This document shows, piece after piece, positions 12,591 through 21,926 of a stretch of DNA of 64,000 nt. Position 1 is the first letter of the stretch; the number at the start of each line of letters is the position of its first letter. The stretch lies in contig OZ024876.1 in assembly GCA_964017185.1 (NCBI GenBank), forward strand, positions 27,310,278 through 27,374,277, written 5' to 3'. This stretch comes from Rugalucina vietnamica. Lineage: Eukaryota > Mollusca > Bivalvia > Lucinida > Lucinidae. The translations under genes and the position numbers were made by a program. A model generated the notes under the pieces. The model did no database searches. It was not told where the DNA came from and saw only the letters and a list, made by a program, of their open reading frames with translations.

Positions 12591-12759
12591 TGAGCCGCGA
12601 CGCGTGAAAACCGGTCGAATGGGTTTCCAACCAGCACTGTCATAAACCGGCCTGTTCTGTCACAAAAGAAGGCTAGAAGCTTAATTTTGAATAAACGAAG
12701 AAATTGAATAGCACTATCCGGTTAGCGAAAACACAGCGGTTTTCTCACGGCACGGCTCA
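12591..12759. mobile_element. MITE-2, internally deleted copy
   Basis: Starts TGAGCCGCGACGCG and ends CACGGCTCA, flanked by TT on both sides. MITE-2 normally has a central hairpin of AAACAAAGGCGCTGATCAGC and its inverse; here that hairpin is lost, leaving about 170 bp. Confidence 0.75.
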
Positions 12760-12865
12760 TTGATCAATATTTCATCATGACAGGCTGGCCCTGCCTACAC
12801 ACACGTTGCCACCGAACCTAGACCGCTTCGCGACTAGAAATCTCTGAGATCACGAAAAGGTTGCA

Positions 12866-13085
12866 CAGGTCGCGACGAGGTGTTCTTGAAGTCACCGACC
12901 GGTCGCAGACTGAAATCTTCGGTCGCGAGTAATATCTTTTAATGTTTATACATGTACTTGCTTAAAAGACTAGCAACGACTGAATTCAATCGCAATGCAG
13001 TTGCAGTGGCCGCATACCGATCGCCGACTGGTCGTCGACCGGTCACCGACCTTTCGTAGACCAGTCGCCGACTATAATCTATCCA
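12866..13085. repeat. Cluster of GACCGGTCG-like motifs (left)
   Basis: Repeated variants of CGACCGGTCGCCGACTGGTC on both strands, concentrated at 12866-12930 and 13008-13070. A similar cluster lies at 14355-14485 beyond the solo LTR, so the LTR may have landed inside one palindromic element. Confidence 0.5.
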
Positions 13086-13159
13086 TGAGTCATACATATG
13101 ATACATGTATATTCTCGCCTGTAAATAAGATAATCATTACTACCTTTACCCATACCTGT

Positions 13160-13959
13160 TGTTACGTGCCAGGCGTAACTAGAAGATTAAGGAAACCAAC
13201 AAGTTGGTTAGCCAGCAACAAGCTTTGTTAAAAATTTAACAAATCTATTTAGAAGTGATTTAACCAGTAATTACATGTGAAACAATCAAACAAAATGAAT
13301 GTACAATACCTTTCAAGATGTTAATTCCCTTAAAGAATGTCTGAATGTCCCTCAGAATTTTTTAACACAAGTCTGTATCAGTTTCTGATCCCAAGAATTA
13401 AAGTTTGTTTCAAAATAGCATTATGTCCCAATCCAGAATCGAATATCACAAAGTAATCCAAGAATAAGTTTAAATTCCAGTAAGATAGATTTTGACTTCT
13501 TAATAGTAACAGTACCCAAAGATTGTCCTTATGAAAATTTGTAGCCCTTATATAGCACTGAGGAACATTCAGGATTCTTCCAGCAAATTCTATGATATCA
13601 TATACTAAAAATAACAAGTTGTTTACCAAAATTTAATGTTCTGGAATATTCTAGAGAGCCCATTATCCTTCCAGAAAATTCCACAATATTCTTTTGACAT
13701 AAAAAAAAAAGATTTTTCTAGAAGATTCTACATCTTTGGTTCTTCCAGATTTTTCCGGACTTTTCCGTCAAAGAACAATTTGAAATTTCTAGAAAATTCT
13801 GAAGTAAACAACCTGTTTATGTCCAATATCTGGGACACTAAAAGTAAATAATTGCTAAGGACAACAAGTAAACATCATATACATTCCTGGGCATACTCCC
13901 TTGGGAAGTTTACCAGTACTGAATGCACATCTTTCAACAAGTAACTGTCATATATAACA
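13160..13959 (-). mobile_element. Solo LTR of the Gmr1-like element family
   Basis: The minus strand matches the LTRs at 20438-21264 and 26515-27344 almost throughout, including the terminal TGTTA...TAACA inverted bases, the TATA region and the heat-shock-like motifs. It is 800 bp; part of the difference is loss of a TATATATGC-like piece. A 4-bp target duplication, CTGT, is present at 13156-13159 and 13960-13963, which gives the exact boundaries. The internal region has been removed, presumably by LTR-LTR recombination. Confidence 0.95.
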
Positions 13960-14354
13960 CTGTGATGAATCTTACTGCACTTTATTCAAACAGGTAGTGT
14001 CTTGGAGATTGTCAATAAGACAATAATATGACAGTAGCTGCGCAGTAGCTTATCTCTTATATTACCCGCCTCAATAAAGGTAATAATCTCTTGCTACCCG
14101 GTGGCTGACGTACAAGGCCAAACCTTGACCAGTTTTACAATACGTGCCATGTAAAATGTAAGAATTTTTATATTTGCTAATACAAATTTATTTGAATAAA
14201 GATAATTTGAAATGACACGCTCTATGAAATGTAATTTTAATGCACGCATTTCTTTTCTGGAAGAATTGTTTACTTCTGCGAATGTGAACGCCAATATCGA
14301 GAGTAACGTAAAACCATCAAAAACACAGGTTTATCGTTCGTATTCAAGTAAAAG

Positions 14355-14485
14355 GCGGCGACCAGTCACCGACCAGATGTCGATTGATTTTATAAAATTG
14401 CAAACAGTAGGCGATTGGTTGCCTACCGGTGGCCGATCGTTCATAGACAGTAGCAAGCTTGTCGTCAACTGGTCGGCGATTATAA
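14355..14485. repeat. Cluster of GACCGGTCG-like motifs (right)
   Basis: Variants of GGCGACCAGTCACCGACC and CCTACCGGTGGCCGATCG, similar to the cluster at 12866-13085. Confidence 0.45.
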
Positions 14486-14641
14486 TGTTAAGCCACCAAT
14501 GTGCATAAAATCGATTAAACGGACAGGTCGTGAAGCGTGTGCAAGTTTTGTGTAAGCACAGCTATAAATCAGAAAAGAAAAGAGTCGTTTTGTCGATCCT
14601 ATACAATTGTATAATGTCCATTTAAATGCAAGCAAAAAGTT

Positions 14642-14642
14642 T

Positions 14643-14688
<46 letters not shown>
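14642..14688. repeat. Poly(T) tract
   Basis: A T run of about 45 bases. Confidence 0.9.
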
Positions 14689-15200
14689 CCGAAACCCATT
14701 TCAATTCCTATGTGTTGATTTTTTATCAAAAAGGTTTTTTTTATATAATAAATGAAGAGAAACCTAGCTTTGTTAAATTATCATAGAAAAGATAACGGCA
14801 GGCAATCAATCAAATGTTTACTTATCTAAGGTAGACGGAAGATATCGTACTGTAAACATCGTAATACGTTTGTATTGCCCGTAGCAAATTGCTTTACCAG
14901 TCATTCGCAGAAATATAGACAAGGATAATACGTTTTGTATTTCTACCTTATACAATTGATCGTGTATTACTACTGGGGCTCCGTCTGAATTGGTTGTGGA
15001 TCCTAAATGTACATGTATGTTTTAACGGTTATCATTTGGTGGAATGCTTCGAAGACTGATAAACTATATAATATATTATATTATTTGATGGCATACATGT
15101 AATACAAACAATATTTTTACCAGCCAGCTATTTAGTGACCAAAAATGTATTTTTAGACTTATCAATTTGCTTTAATATCCTAAGAGACGATAAAGATAAT
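14689..15200. other. No gene seen
   Basis: AT-rich DNA without recognised coding or repeat structure. Confidence 0.45.
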
Positions 15201-16008
15201 TGAGCATGTGCATGAGAAAACCAACAATTTTGTTTTCCGACCAGGTCCGACACAATCCAACCTGTACAGACACAGAAACAGGATAGAAACTTGAAATTTC
15301 GGATTAAGGAAGAAGGAGGGTTGTACAGTGATGGCATCATTTCCGCTCTGTCCTCAGATCCGCACACCCCCACTTTAAATCGCAATTCAACATGCCTTAC
15401 CTTCCAGAAAGAAAATACGTTTATGTTTTTTTTTATAATCCATTTTTATTCCTCTTTCGATTAGCGAAATCGAATTTCAAAAAAATATTACGCCATCTAA
15501 TCGTTATCTTCAACACAATAGCGTGATGTCAAATTCGTAAATCTATTTTTAGTCGCTTTTCACGTTTCGATTTTTTGACATCCAATTAATGGCGTAATTG
15601 CTGCTACACGTTGGGATTGTACAACACATTTGTATTCCAGGAAGGAAGACAAATTTGTCAGGTATATATTCATGAAAATTAATTGATAATTTATAAATGC
15701 TGTAAAACTTTTTCCATATCAAAGAAGAGCATGGTGCGTCCTCAGTTTCGCAAACTTGATTTTCATGATGCTAGTATGGCAATTTGAATGACCTTCAAGC
15801 GAATATCCATAGATTATGCTATTCCAGTGTCCACATTATAATTGTTGTTTCAGAAAGAGAAGATAAATAATGTAGATCTTATACTCTCGACTCTTCTTTC
15901 ATTTTTCACCAATAGTTATATACATGGGAGGAGCGCAGTGGCTCGGTGGTAGAGCGTCGTATCAAAGGCTCGAGCAAGACGCATAAACTTCCTACAGCTT
16001 TTGGGTTA

Positions 16009-16305
16009 TGCACTAGTCATTTGTAATCACGGTCCCCACCCCCGGGGCAGGGCGGGGGTAGCAGTGGAAATGAGCGGGGTCTTGATCAAAATTATGTCAC
16101 GGCAGTGCTGGGGAAATACCAGGGGTTTTCTTTATAAATGCAAAAAGGGCCATAAAAATGTAAAATGAAAAATATACCCGGCTGCGGGGGAAAACAGCAG
16201 TGGTTTTACCAACAAACAGTCCCCACAGGGTCACCCGGGGGCTTTAACGGGGATTGTCCCCGCTATTCCCCGAGGGTGAGGCCGTGGTTACAAATGTCTA
16301 GTGCA
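16009..16305. mobile_element. Nested Harbinger-type MITE, 297 bp
   Basis: Ends TGCACTAGTCATTTGTAA and its near inverse, about 34 bp of imperfect terminal inverted repeat. TTA is duplicated at 16006-16008 and 16306-16308, the signature of PIF/Harbinger insertion. The interior is rich in GGGG and CCCC runs. The same element sits at the same place in transposon copy B (47287-47582). Confidence 0.8.
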
Positions 16306-16830
16306 TTAGGCTGGTAGCTCCGACCGAAACTTACTGTAAAAATGTTGACTGTGGCATACCTTATTACCAACAATTCATGTAAACATGGAATAATGTAACC
16401 TCGGCAGTTCGTGTCCAGAATGACCAGGAAAGTCATGTTAATAAAAGAGGAATTCTGTACAAACGGTTGGGCCGACCTAGGAATTATGTTGCTCGATAAT
16501 AATTTACAGCTTACTCGGTCTTAATACAAATGAAAATGCATAGACCAACATTGTTTTGTTACTACAGACAATAGGTGCATGTACAGCAGTGCATATCCTT
16601 ACTCCAGGCTTTGTGGGGGCCTCTCAGGGCTTTTGGGATCTGGCGGGGGGGAGGGTAATTTATTTTCAGGGATCTATGGAGAACTAGATTCTGGGGGTGG
16701 GGAGGGTGTGTGTTAGGGAGCAGGGATTTGACGAACACATTCTTAGGAGCTGGAGAGAAAGGCATTTTTCTTTCAGAGAGCAGGGAACTAAGCCCCTATC
16801 CCCAACCCCGGTAGGGTCTTCGTAGGGCAT

Positions 16831-17190
16831 TTGTTTTCGAGGAGTCGTATTTACAAATTAGAACCATTCATAACAAGAGCGCTCGTCCGTCCACAATTCG
16901 TTCTATATTTCTCTGTAGCAATGAAAGCGGTACACATGAAACCGTGCTTAGATGTTGTCCTTGACATACTCTATAACGACGTGATGTCCTTGGCTTATGT
17001 GTCATGGTTTATCGACTTTGTGAAAATTTATTTCAAGTTTCGGCGAACATTCTATGTTCTAACGTTGACGAAAACCATTACTGCATACTTTCAAGATAAA
17101 TACAGAAATTACATTTTGATCATTGTTATTATGATTTGGTTGAACAATCTATTTCTGGTCGCCATTTTGGATACCATCTTGAAAAGTTGA
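16831..17190 (+). other. Unrecognised 119-codon frame inside the TA transposon
   Basis: A hydrophobic-rich open frame. Its second half (from MKAVHMKPC) is matched in copy B on the minus strand at 46329-46673. I do not recognise a domain. The shared reading reflects homology of the two copies and is no evidence of selection. Treat as probably non-coding. Confidence 0.3.
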
Positions 17191-17974
17191 TGTTCACAGT
17201 CTTCTCAAAACGAGTGAAGTTTCACCTTAAATCATCCTCCATGATTTGATGACAAAATAAGCACAAACATATTTAAAATCATTATAACTAATAATAATTA
17301 TAGTTGAAAATCCTGTATTGGCAGACACATTGGACGCCATCTTCTATTTCTCAAAACCCTCAATGATGAAAAAGTGTCGTCGGTCGGATTCTTTAAGACA
17401 ATGCCTATAATACAGGAATCTATCAAGAAAAAAAAAACTTTTTACCTGGTAATCAGGTCCAGTGAAAATCTGGAATATACGTTGTAATCACGTTGTTCGT
17501 CGAACATGATCCATTGATAGGCAGAGCGGAAGTGTATTATACTACGATGCGCATTGTCATAGTTTTCTACAACCATTTTATACACAAAGAAGAGTTTCCT
17601 TCACTTCTTTGTATGTGAATTTTACTGATCTGATTGCGTTTGTAGAATTGGGGACAGGTGTGCGGAAATGGGGACGCATGGGACCCTTATATTTGGGCTT
17701 CCAGGGTGCAGACGGAGAGTGTGAGTATAAAAATCCTACTTGCATATGAAAGAATAATAAATTGTTGACAAGTGCATACCAAGCCCTTTTTGATATATGA
17801 AATAGTATTGCGAGGAGCATCCTTTGACGAGAACCGTTTGCGGAAATGATGCCATCACTGTACTATACGTGTGGCGAAAACAAAGACGCTGATCAGCTGT
17901 GCAGTTACTGCACAGCTGATCTGCGTCTTTGTTTTTGCCTATGCAAATCGTTGGTTTTCTCATGCACAGGGCCA

Positions 17975-18390
17975 AATTATTACATACATGTATACATATA
18001 ATTCTTTAAGTGCGGGTTCACATTTAACTCCTGAAAGGGTTCCATATAAAACATCGCTAATTAAATCGCGTGAAGTAAAAAAGAGCGGATAAGGAGTATC
18101 GAAATCTCACAATTAATATCTAAGCTATAGTTTATAATGCAAAAATCAGGCAGAAAGTAACTTGAAGAAAAATATGTGCAGTCTGTTTTACTAATACATC
18201 TGTGCAGCCTATCAAAAATAATAGCAGGGGAATACTCATACTGTTTCTATTTCATATCTGACAGCATAGCACATGCCTGTAGAACTAATAGACAAACGTA
18301 AAGAATAGAAGACCAGGAATTGACACAATTAAAATTAAGATTCCACCTCAGATACCAGGTGGGAAAGAAACAGCACTAAACACCAAAATA
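17975..18390. other. No gene seen
   Basis: AT-rich DNA with no recognised feature. Confidence 0.4.
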
Positions 18391-18591
18391 TAAGCCACCT
18401 CGTTGGAAAACCAACAATGTGGTTTCCGAACAGGTCCGACACAAACCTGTCTGTACAAGCACAGAAAAGAGCTAGAAGCTTGAAATTTCGGATTTAAGTA
18501 TAACAGGAATTGGCTGAGCAGTTACTGCGAAGCTTATCTGCGCCTTTGTTTTCGCCTATGCAGATTGTTGGTTTTCCCATGAGGCGGCTCA
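18391..18591. mobile_element. MITE-2 copy with shortened hairpin
   Basis: Left terminus is degenerate (GCCACCTCG), followed by the CCAACAAT block and GGTCCGACAC. Half of the central hairpin is missing (only TTACTGCGAAGCTTATCTGC remains). The right terminus GAGGCGGCTCA is intact. Confidence 0.7.
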
Positions 18592-18789
18592 TATGTCACA
18601 AAACGCATGATGAACAAGGTGACAAACTGTTTTCGTAACTACGTAGCCAGACATTGTGTTTACATTTCCGTATTTTCCTTTATTGTCCCCCAACTTTTCG
18701 AAGAAAAGTTGAGGGACATAGTTTTCGGCTTTCCGTCCTTCCGTTCTTCCGTACGCAGTCCGTCCTTCCGTCCTCCTATAGTAGTATTT

Positions 18790-19250
18790 GTGCGCAACTC
18801 CTCTAACAGTTTTATCCCTATTCTTTTGAAACTTTACATATATCTTCATGGTGACCATGTTTTGAAGATGTATATATGGTTTGGATACAATCTTCAGATA
18901 AATTTTGACACGTTTTTCGCAATTTGATCTTAGTCGTTTTTCGGGTATTTTGACAATGAAAGCAAATGAACAGTGGGTACTCCTCTAACAGTTTCGTTCC
19001 GTTCTTTTGAAACTTTACAGATGTTTTGACCATGCTTTGAAGTAATCTTCAGATTATCTGTATCGCCTTTTTTTTGCAATTTGAGTATTGTCTTTTTTCG
19101 GGCATTTAAAGGGAAGTGAAGATTTGTGGGGTCCCGTGTGTGCGTAAATCCTACAGTTTTTATGCTGATTCCTTTGAAACTTTGCAGATGTTCTGATTTA
19201 TGGACATAATTTGGAAATATGCATGTGATCTGGATATGCATTATTCTCAG
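18790..19250. repeat. Degenerate tandem repeat, roughly 180-bp period
   Basis: The unit carries CTCCTCTAACAGTTT, TTCTTTTGAAACTTTACA, a TTTGAAG/AATCTTCAGAT segment and GCAATTTGA. Copies begin near 18798 and 18980, with a third weaker one near 19145. Spacing is irregular because of internal deletions. Confidence 0.6.
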
Positions 19251-19349
19251 ATTATACCGGCTGAGCAGCTTGTGCCCTAAAGTTTGCTTTTCAGTTTCCT
19301 GAACATAACTAAATGTTATAACGACGCACATAAAATATGCAAACAACAC

Positions 19350-20165
19350 AAAATATCGTCATCAAAACTCGAAATGAATAGAAAGGTGAGTGATATAAAA
19401 TTACACAGGTTTAAATCGGGTTTTCACGCATTAAAATGTCCTTTATTATGTAATATATAAAATCGGACGGTACAAGTTTGTTTTTTTTTTATTAATCAAA
19501 CAATATTCATTGTGCTTATCATAAACTGAAGCTGAAACAAAACCATTGGCAATAGAAGAATGATACTCCTAAACATGGGGCCACGGTTTCTTTAAATTTA
19601 GCTTTTTCGAACTGATCCGGTGAATAAATTGTTTTGGACGTGACTACAATAAAAGTATTGTCAATGTTCAAAAGGCCATCGAGGTATCTTGACGTCTATC
19701 TAAAAAACTCTATACAATTCGATTGATAACCATGCTTTTGAGAATCCACCCCTCCAAAGCAGAATAATATATGTTTTTTTTATATGTAAAAACATATCGG
19801 TTTTAAATACCGCAACCCGGATTTGTCACATGTTCCTTCTCGCCAACATTTTCAGACCGATTCATGTATACTGATGTGTCCTTAATTACTTATTTCCACA
19901 GATCGCCAGACAATCTTGCCATCGTTGACAGGCGGTAGAGATCACTGACATTGAGCATTGTTTATCTTGCAATAAATAGTTTCTGTCACGTCATTGCTGT
20001 GCTGTAACTAATTACATAAGGAAATATACATCATGGAGACTCGGTTCGAGCAAAGACAAAATAATCAAATATTAAAGAATCTAATATCGTAACACAGTTG
20101 AATTTAATAAGAACAGAACTGGTAATCGCTGAAATCGTATCGTGTCAATTCACGAGTGCTGATTT

Positions 20166-20215
<50 letters not shown>

Positions 20216-20437
20216 GACAGTGATGCCGAGATGAGCATTCATATTGTGTAAAAAAATGAAAATGAGGATTTCCAAACTCTGATAAAAAACTAAAATAACT
20301 ACGATCGCGTTAATACATTGAATATGGTTATTCAATTGCTTACTTATACACATTATTGACGGTATCGACTCGGCTCACTGGGTGATGGCAAATTGATACG
20401 CCCACAATATTTGCACTGCGTCGTTGTAAGGTGATAT
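19350..20437. other. No gene seen; contains a CA microsatellite
   Basis: AT-rich DNA with (CA)n at 20168-20212. No other recognised feature up to the start of the LTR retrotransposon. Confidence 0.5.
20168..20212. repeat. (CA)n microsatellite
   Basis: About 22 uninterrupted CA units. Confidence 0.95.
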
Positions 20438-20608
20438 TGTTATGTATGACAGTTACTTGTTGAAAGATGTGCATTCAGTACTGGTAAACTTCCCAAGGGA
20501 GTATGCCCAGGAAAGTATGATGTTATACATATGATGTTTACTTGTTGTCCTTAGCAATTATTTACTTTTAGTGTCCCAGATATTGGACATAAACAGGTTG
20601 TTTACTTC

Positions 20609-20762
20609 AGAATTTTCTAGAAATTTCAAATTGTTCTTTGACGGAAAAGTCCGGAAAAATCTGGAAGAACCAAAGATGTAGAATCTTCTAGAAAAATCTT
20701 TTTTTTGTCAAAAGAATATTGTGGAATTTTCTGGAAGGATAATGGCCTCTCTAGAATATTCC
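20609..20762 (+). promoter_or_regulatory. Cluster of heat-shock-type elements in the LTR
   Basis: HSF-binding elements are alternating nGAAn pentamers. At 20609-20628 there are four perfect units, AGAAT-TTTCT-AGAAA-TTTCA. At 20680-20694 there are three, AGAAT-CTTCT-AGAAA. At 20723-20737 there are three, GGAAT-TTTCT-GGAAG. At 20753-20762 there are two, AGAAT-ATTCC. All lie 90-240 bp upstream of the TATA box. The same array is in the 3' LTR (first units at 26686, 26757 and 26803), and the minus-strand solo LTR keeps the corresponding region. Motif identity is seen directly; binding by HSF and heat induction are inference. Confidence 0.7.
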
Positions 20763-20850
20763 AAAACATTAAATTTTGGTAAACAACTTGTTATTTTTAG
20801 TATATGATATCATAGAATTTGCTGGAAGAATCCTGAATGTTCCTCAGTGC

Positions 20851-20858
20851 TATATAAG
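20851..20858 (+). promoter_or_regulatory. Probable TATA box of the 5' LTR
   Basis: TATATAAG in the middle of the LTR, about 115 bp downstream of the last three-unit heat-shock-type motif. It would set the U3/R boundary some 25-30 bp further on. The 3' LTR has the same motif at 26931. Confidence 0.6.
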
Positions 20859-21268
20859 GGCTACAAATTTTCATAAGGACAATCTTTGGGTACTGTTACT
20901 ATTAAGAAGTCAAAATCTATCTTAGTGGAATTTAAACTTATTCTTGGATTACTTTGTGATATTCGATTCTGGATTGGGACATAGTGCTATTTTGAAACAA
21001 ACTTTAATTCTTGGGATCAGAAACTGATACAGACTTGTGTTAAAAAATTCTGAGGGACATTCAGACATTCTTTAAAGGAATTAACATCTTGAAAGGTATT
21101 GTACATTCATTTTTGTTTGATTGTATATATGCTTTTGATTGTTTCACATGTAATTACTGGTTAAATCACTTCTAAATAGATTTGTTAAATTTTAAACAAA
21201 GCTTGTTGCTGGCTAACCAACTTGTTGGTTTCCTTAATCTTCTAGTTACGCCTGGCACGTAACAGAAT

Positions 21269-21289
21269 TGGGGGCTCGAGTCCGGGATT
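21269..21289 (+). promoter_or_regulatory. Primer-binding site, tRNA-Pro-like with a 2-base insertion
   Basis: Four bases after the LTR, TGGGGGCTCG is followed by AG and then TCCGGGATT. Without the AG it equals the standard 18-base complement of the tRNA-Pro 3' end used by many retroelements. The extra AG would bulge in the primer duplex, or the true primer is a variant tRNA. Confidence 0.75.
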
Positions 21290-21377
21290 GAAATTTCTTG
21301 TGCACCAAATTTATTTAAAATTCTAAAGTATCTTCACTGTTTGCTGTTTAAATAGCTAAAGCCAGCAAAAAGCAACC

Positions 21378-21926
21378 ATGTCATTCAAACTAAGTGACTT
21401 TATTGCTGCGCCTTCTCAGGAGCTGTTAGATAAGGCCAAAAAGAGTGACCTCTTAGACATAGCTGATCATTATGGGTTGTCAAATATCAAGACTTCCATG
21501 TTAAAACATGAAATCAAGAACATTTTGATTCAGTTTTTTGTTGACGAGGAAATTTTTGATTCCTCGGCTACTTCTCAGATTCTAGTCACTCAGACTGACT
21601 TGCAGTTGAGGGAACTAGAAATCAAAAGAGAAATTGAGATGGAAAAACTAAAATTTGAGTATGAAGAAAGAATAAGGTTGGAAACTTTAGAACGGGATGA
21701 AAGAATAAGGGCAGAAAAGGCCGAAAGGGAAGAAAGAATAAGATTGGAAACTTTAGAACGGGAAGAAAGAATGCATAAACAAAAGTTAGAAATGGATAAA
21801 CAAAAGTTAGAAATGGAAGAACGAGAGAAGGAAAAACAAAGAGAATTAGAACGAGAAAAAATTGAGTTAGAAAAAGAAAAATTAGAAAGAGAAGAAAGGC
21901 TTGAAATTGAAAAAAGAAAAATTTAA
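21378..21926 (+). CDS. gag: Gag N-terminal ORF with coiled coil
   Basis: The ATG at 21378 follows the primer-binding site by about 90 bp and opens 182 codons. Residues 10-60 form a helical module with a SAP-like pattern (LLDIADHYGL followed by K-x-E-I). From about residue 75 on the chain is a charged coiled coil made almost entirely of E, R, K and L, with repeats such as IRLETLERE, suited to multimerisation. It ends at TAA 21924-21926 in a run of A and T. The coiled coil continues in the next frame from 21901, so this is the front part of Gag cut off by a +1 frame change. The change could be programmed, a real mutation or a sequence error. No membrane segment or signal peptide is seen. Confidence 0.85.
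   Translation: MSFKLSDFIAAPSQELLDKAKKSDLLDIADHYGLSNIKTSMLKHEIKNILIQFFVDEEIFDSSATSQILVTQTDLQLRELEIKREIEMEKLKFEYEERIRLETLERDERIRAEKAEREERIRLETLEREERMHKQKLEMDKQKLEMEEREKEKQRELEREKIELEKEKLEREERLEIEKRKI

Larger units (their letters stand above)
15326..17860 (+). mobile_element. TA-flanked DNA transposon copy A, 2.5 kb, no transposase seen
   Basis: Terminal inverted repeats begin CAGTGATGGCATCATTTCCG, with TA duplicated at 15324-15325 and 17861-17862. A TA target and CAGTG ends fit the Tc1/mariner/pogo group. A second copy (2,552 bp) lies inverted at 45714-48265. Inside are a tRNA-like stretch (15945-16005), a nested TTA-flanked MITE (16009-16305) and a frame at 16831-17190 that I do not recognise. 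No D,D-E/D transposase is evident, so the element is probably non-autonomous. Confidence 0.85.
15201..17974. mobile_element. MITE-2 copy split by the TA transposon
   Basis: The left arm, 15201-15325, has the MITE-2 order: TGAGC terminus, CCAACAAT block, GGTCCGACAC, TTGAAATTTCGGATT. The right arm, 17861-17974, resumes with CTATACGTGTGGCG, then the central hairpin AAACAAAGACGCTGATCAGC and the inverted terminus. Intact copies read straight through TTGTACTAT at this point, so the interrupted site is known to the base. Confidence 0.85.
20438..21264 (+). repeat. 5' LTR, 827 bp
   Basis: Begins TGTTATGTATG and ends GGCACGTAACA. A TATA box (TATATAAG) lies at 20851-20858. Upstream are clustered inverted nGAAn pentamers resembling heat-shock elements. 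The 5' flank is GATAT and the flank after the 3' LTR is TATTA, so no 4-5 bp target duplication is seen, unlike the solo LTR. Confidence 0.95.

Noticed and set aside
13378-13629. 83-codon frame on the minus strand, repeated at 26856-27107 on the plus strand
   Set aside because: It lies wholly inside the LTR. The repetition comes from the LTR and not from a conserved protein.
14480-14704. Lysine-rich frame
   Set aside because: It is translation of a poly(T) tract on the opposite strand.
16831-17190. 119-codon frame also readable in the second transposon copy, as a possible gene
   Set aside because: The two copies are homologous DNA, so a shared frame is expected; no domain is recognised and no transposase motifs are present.
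20165-20353. Frame ending in a cysteine-valine repeat
   Set aside because: It is translation of the CA microsatellite.
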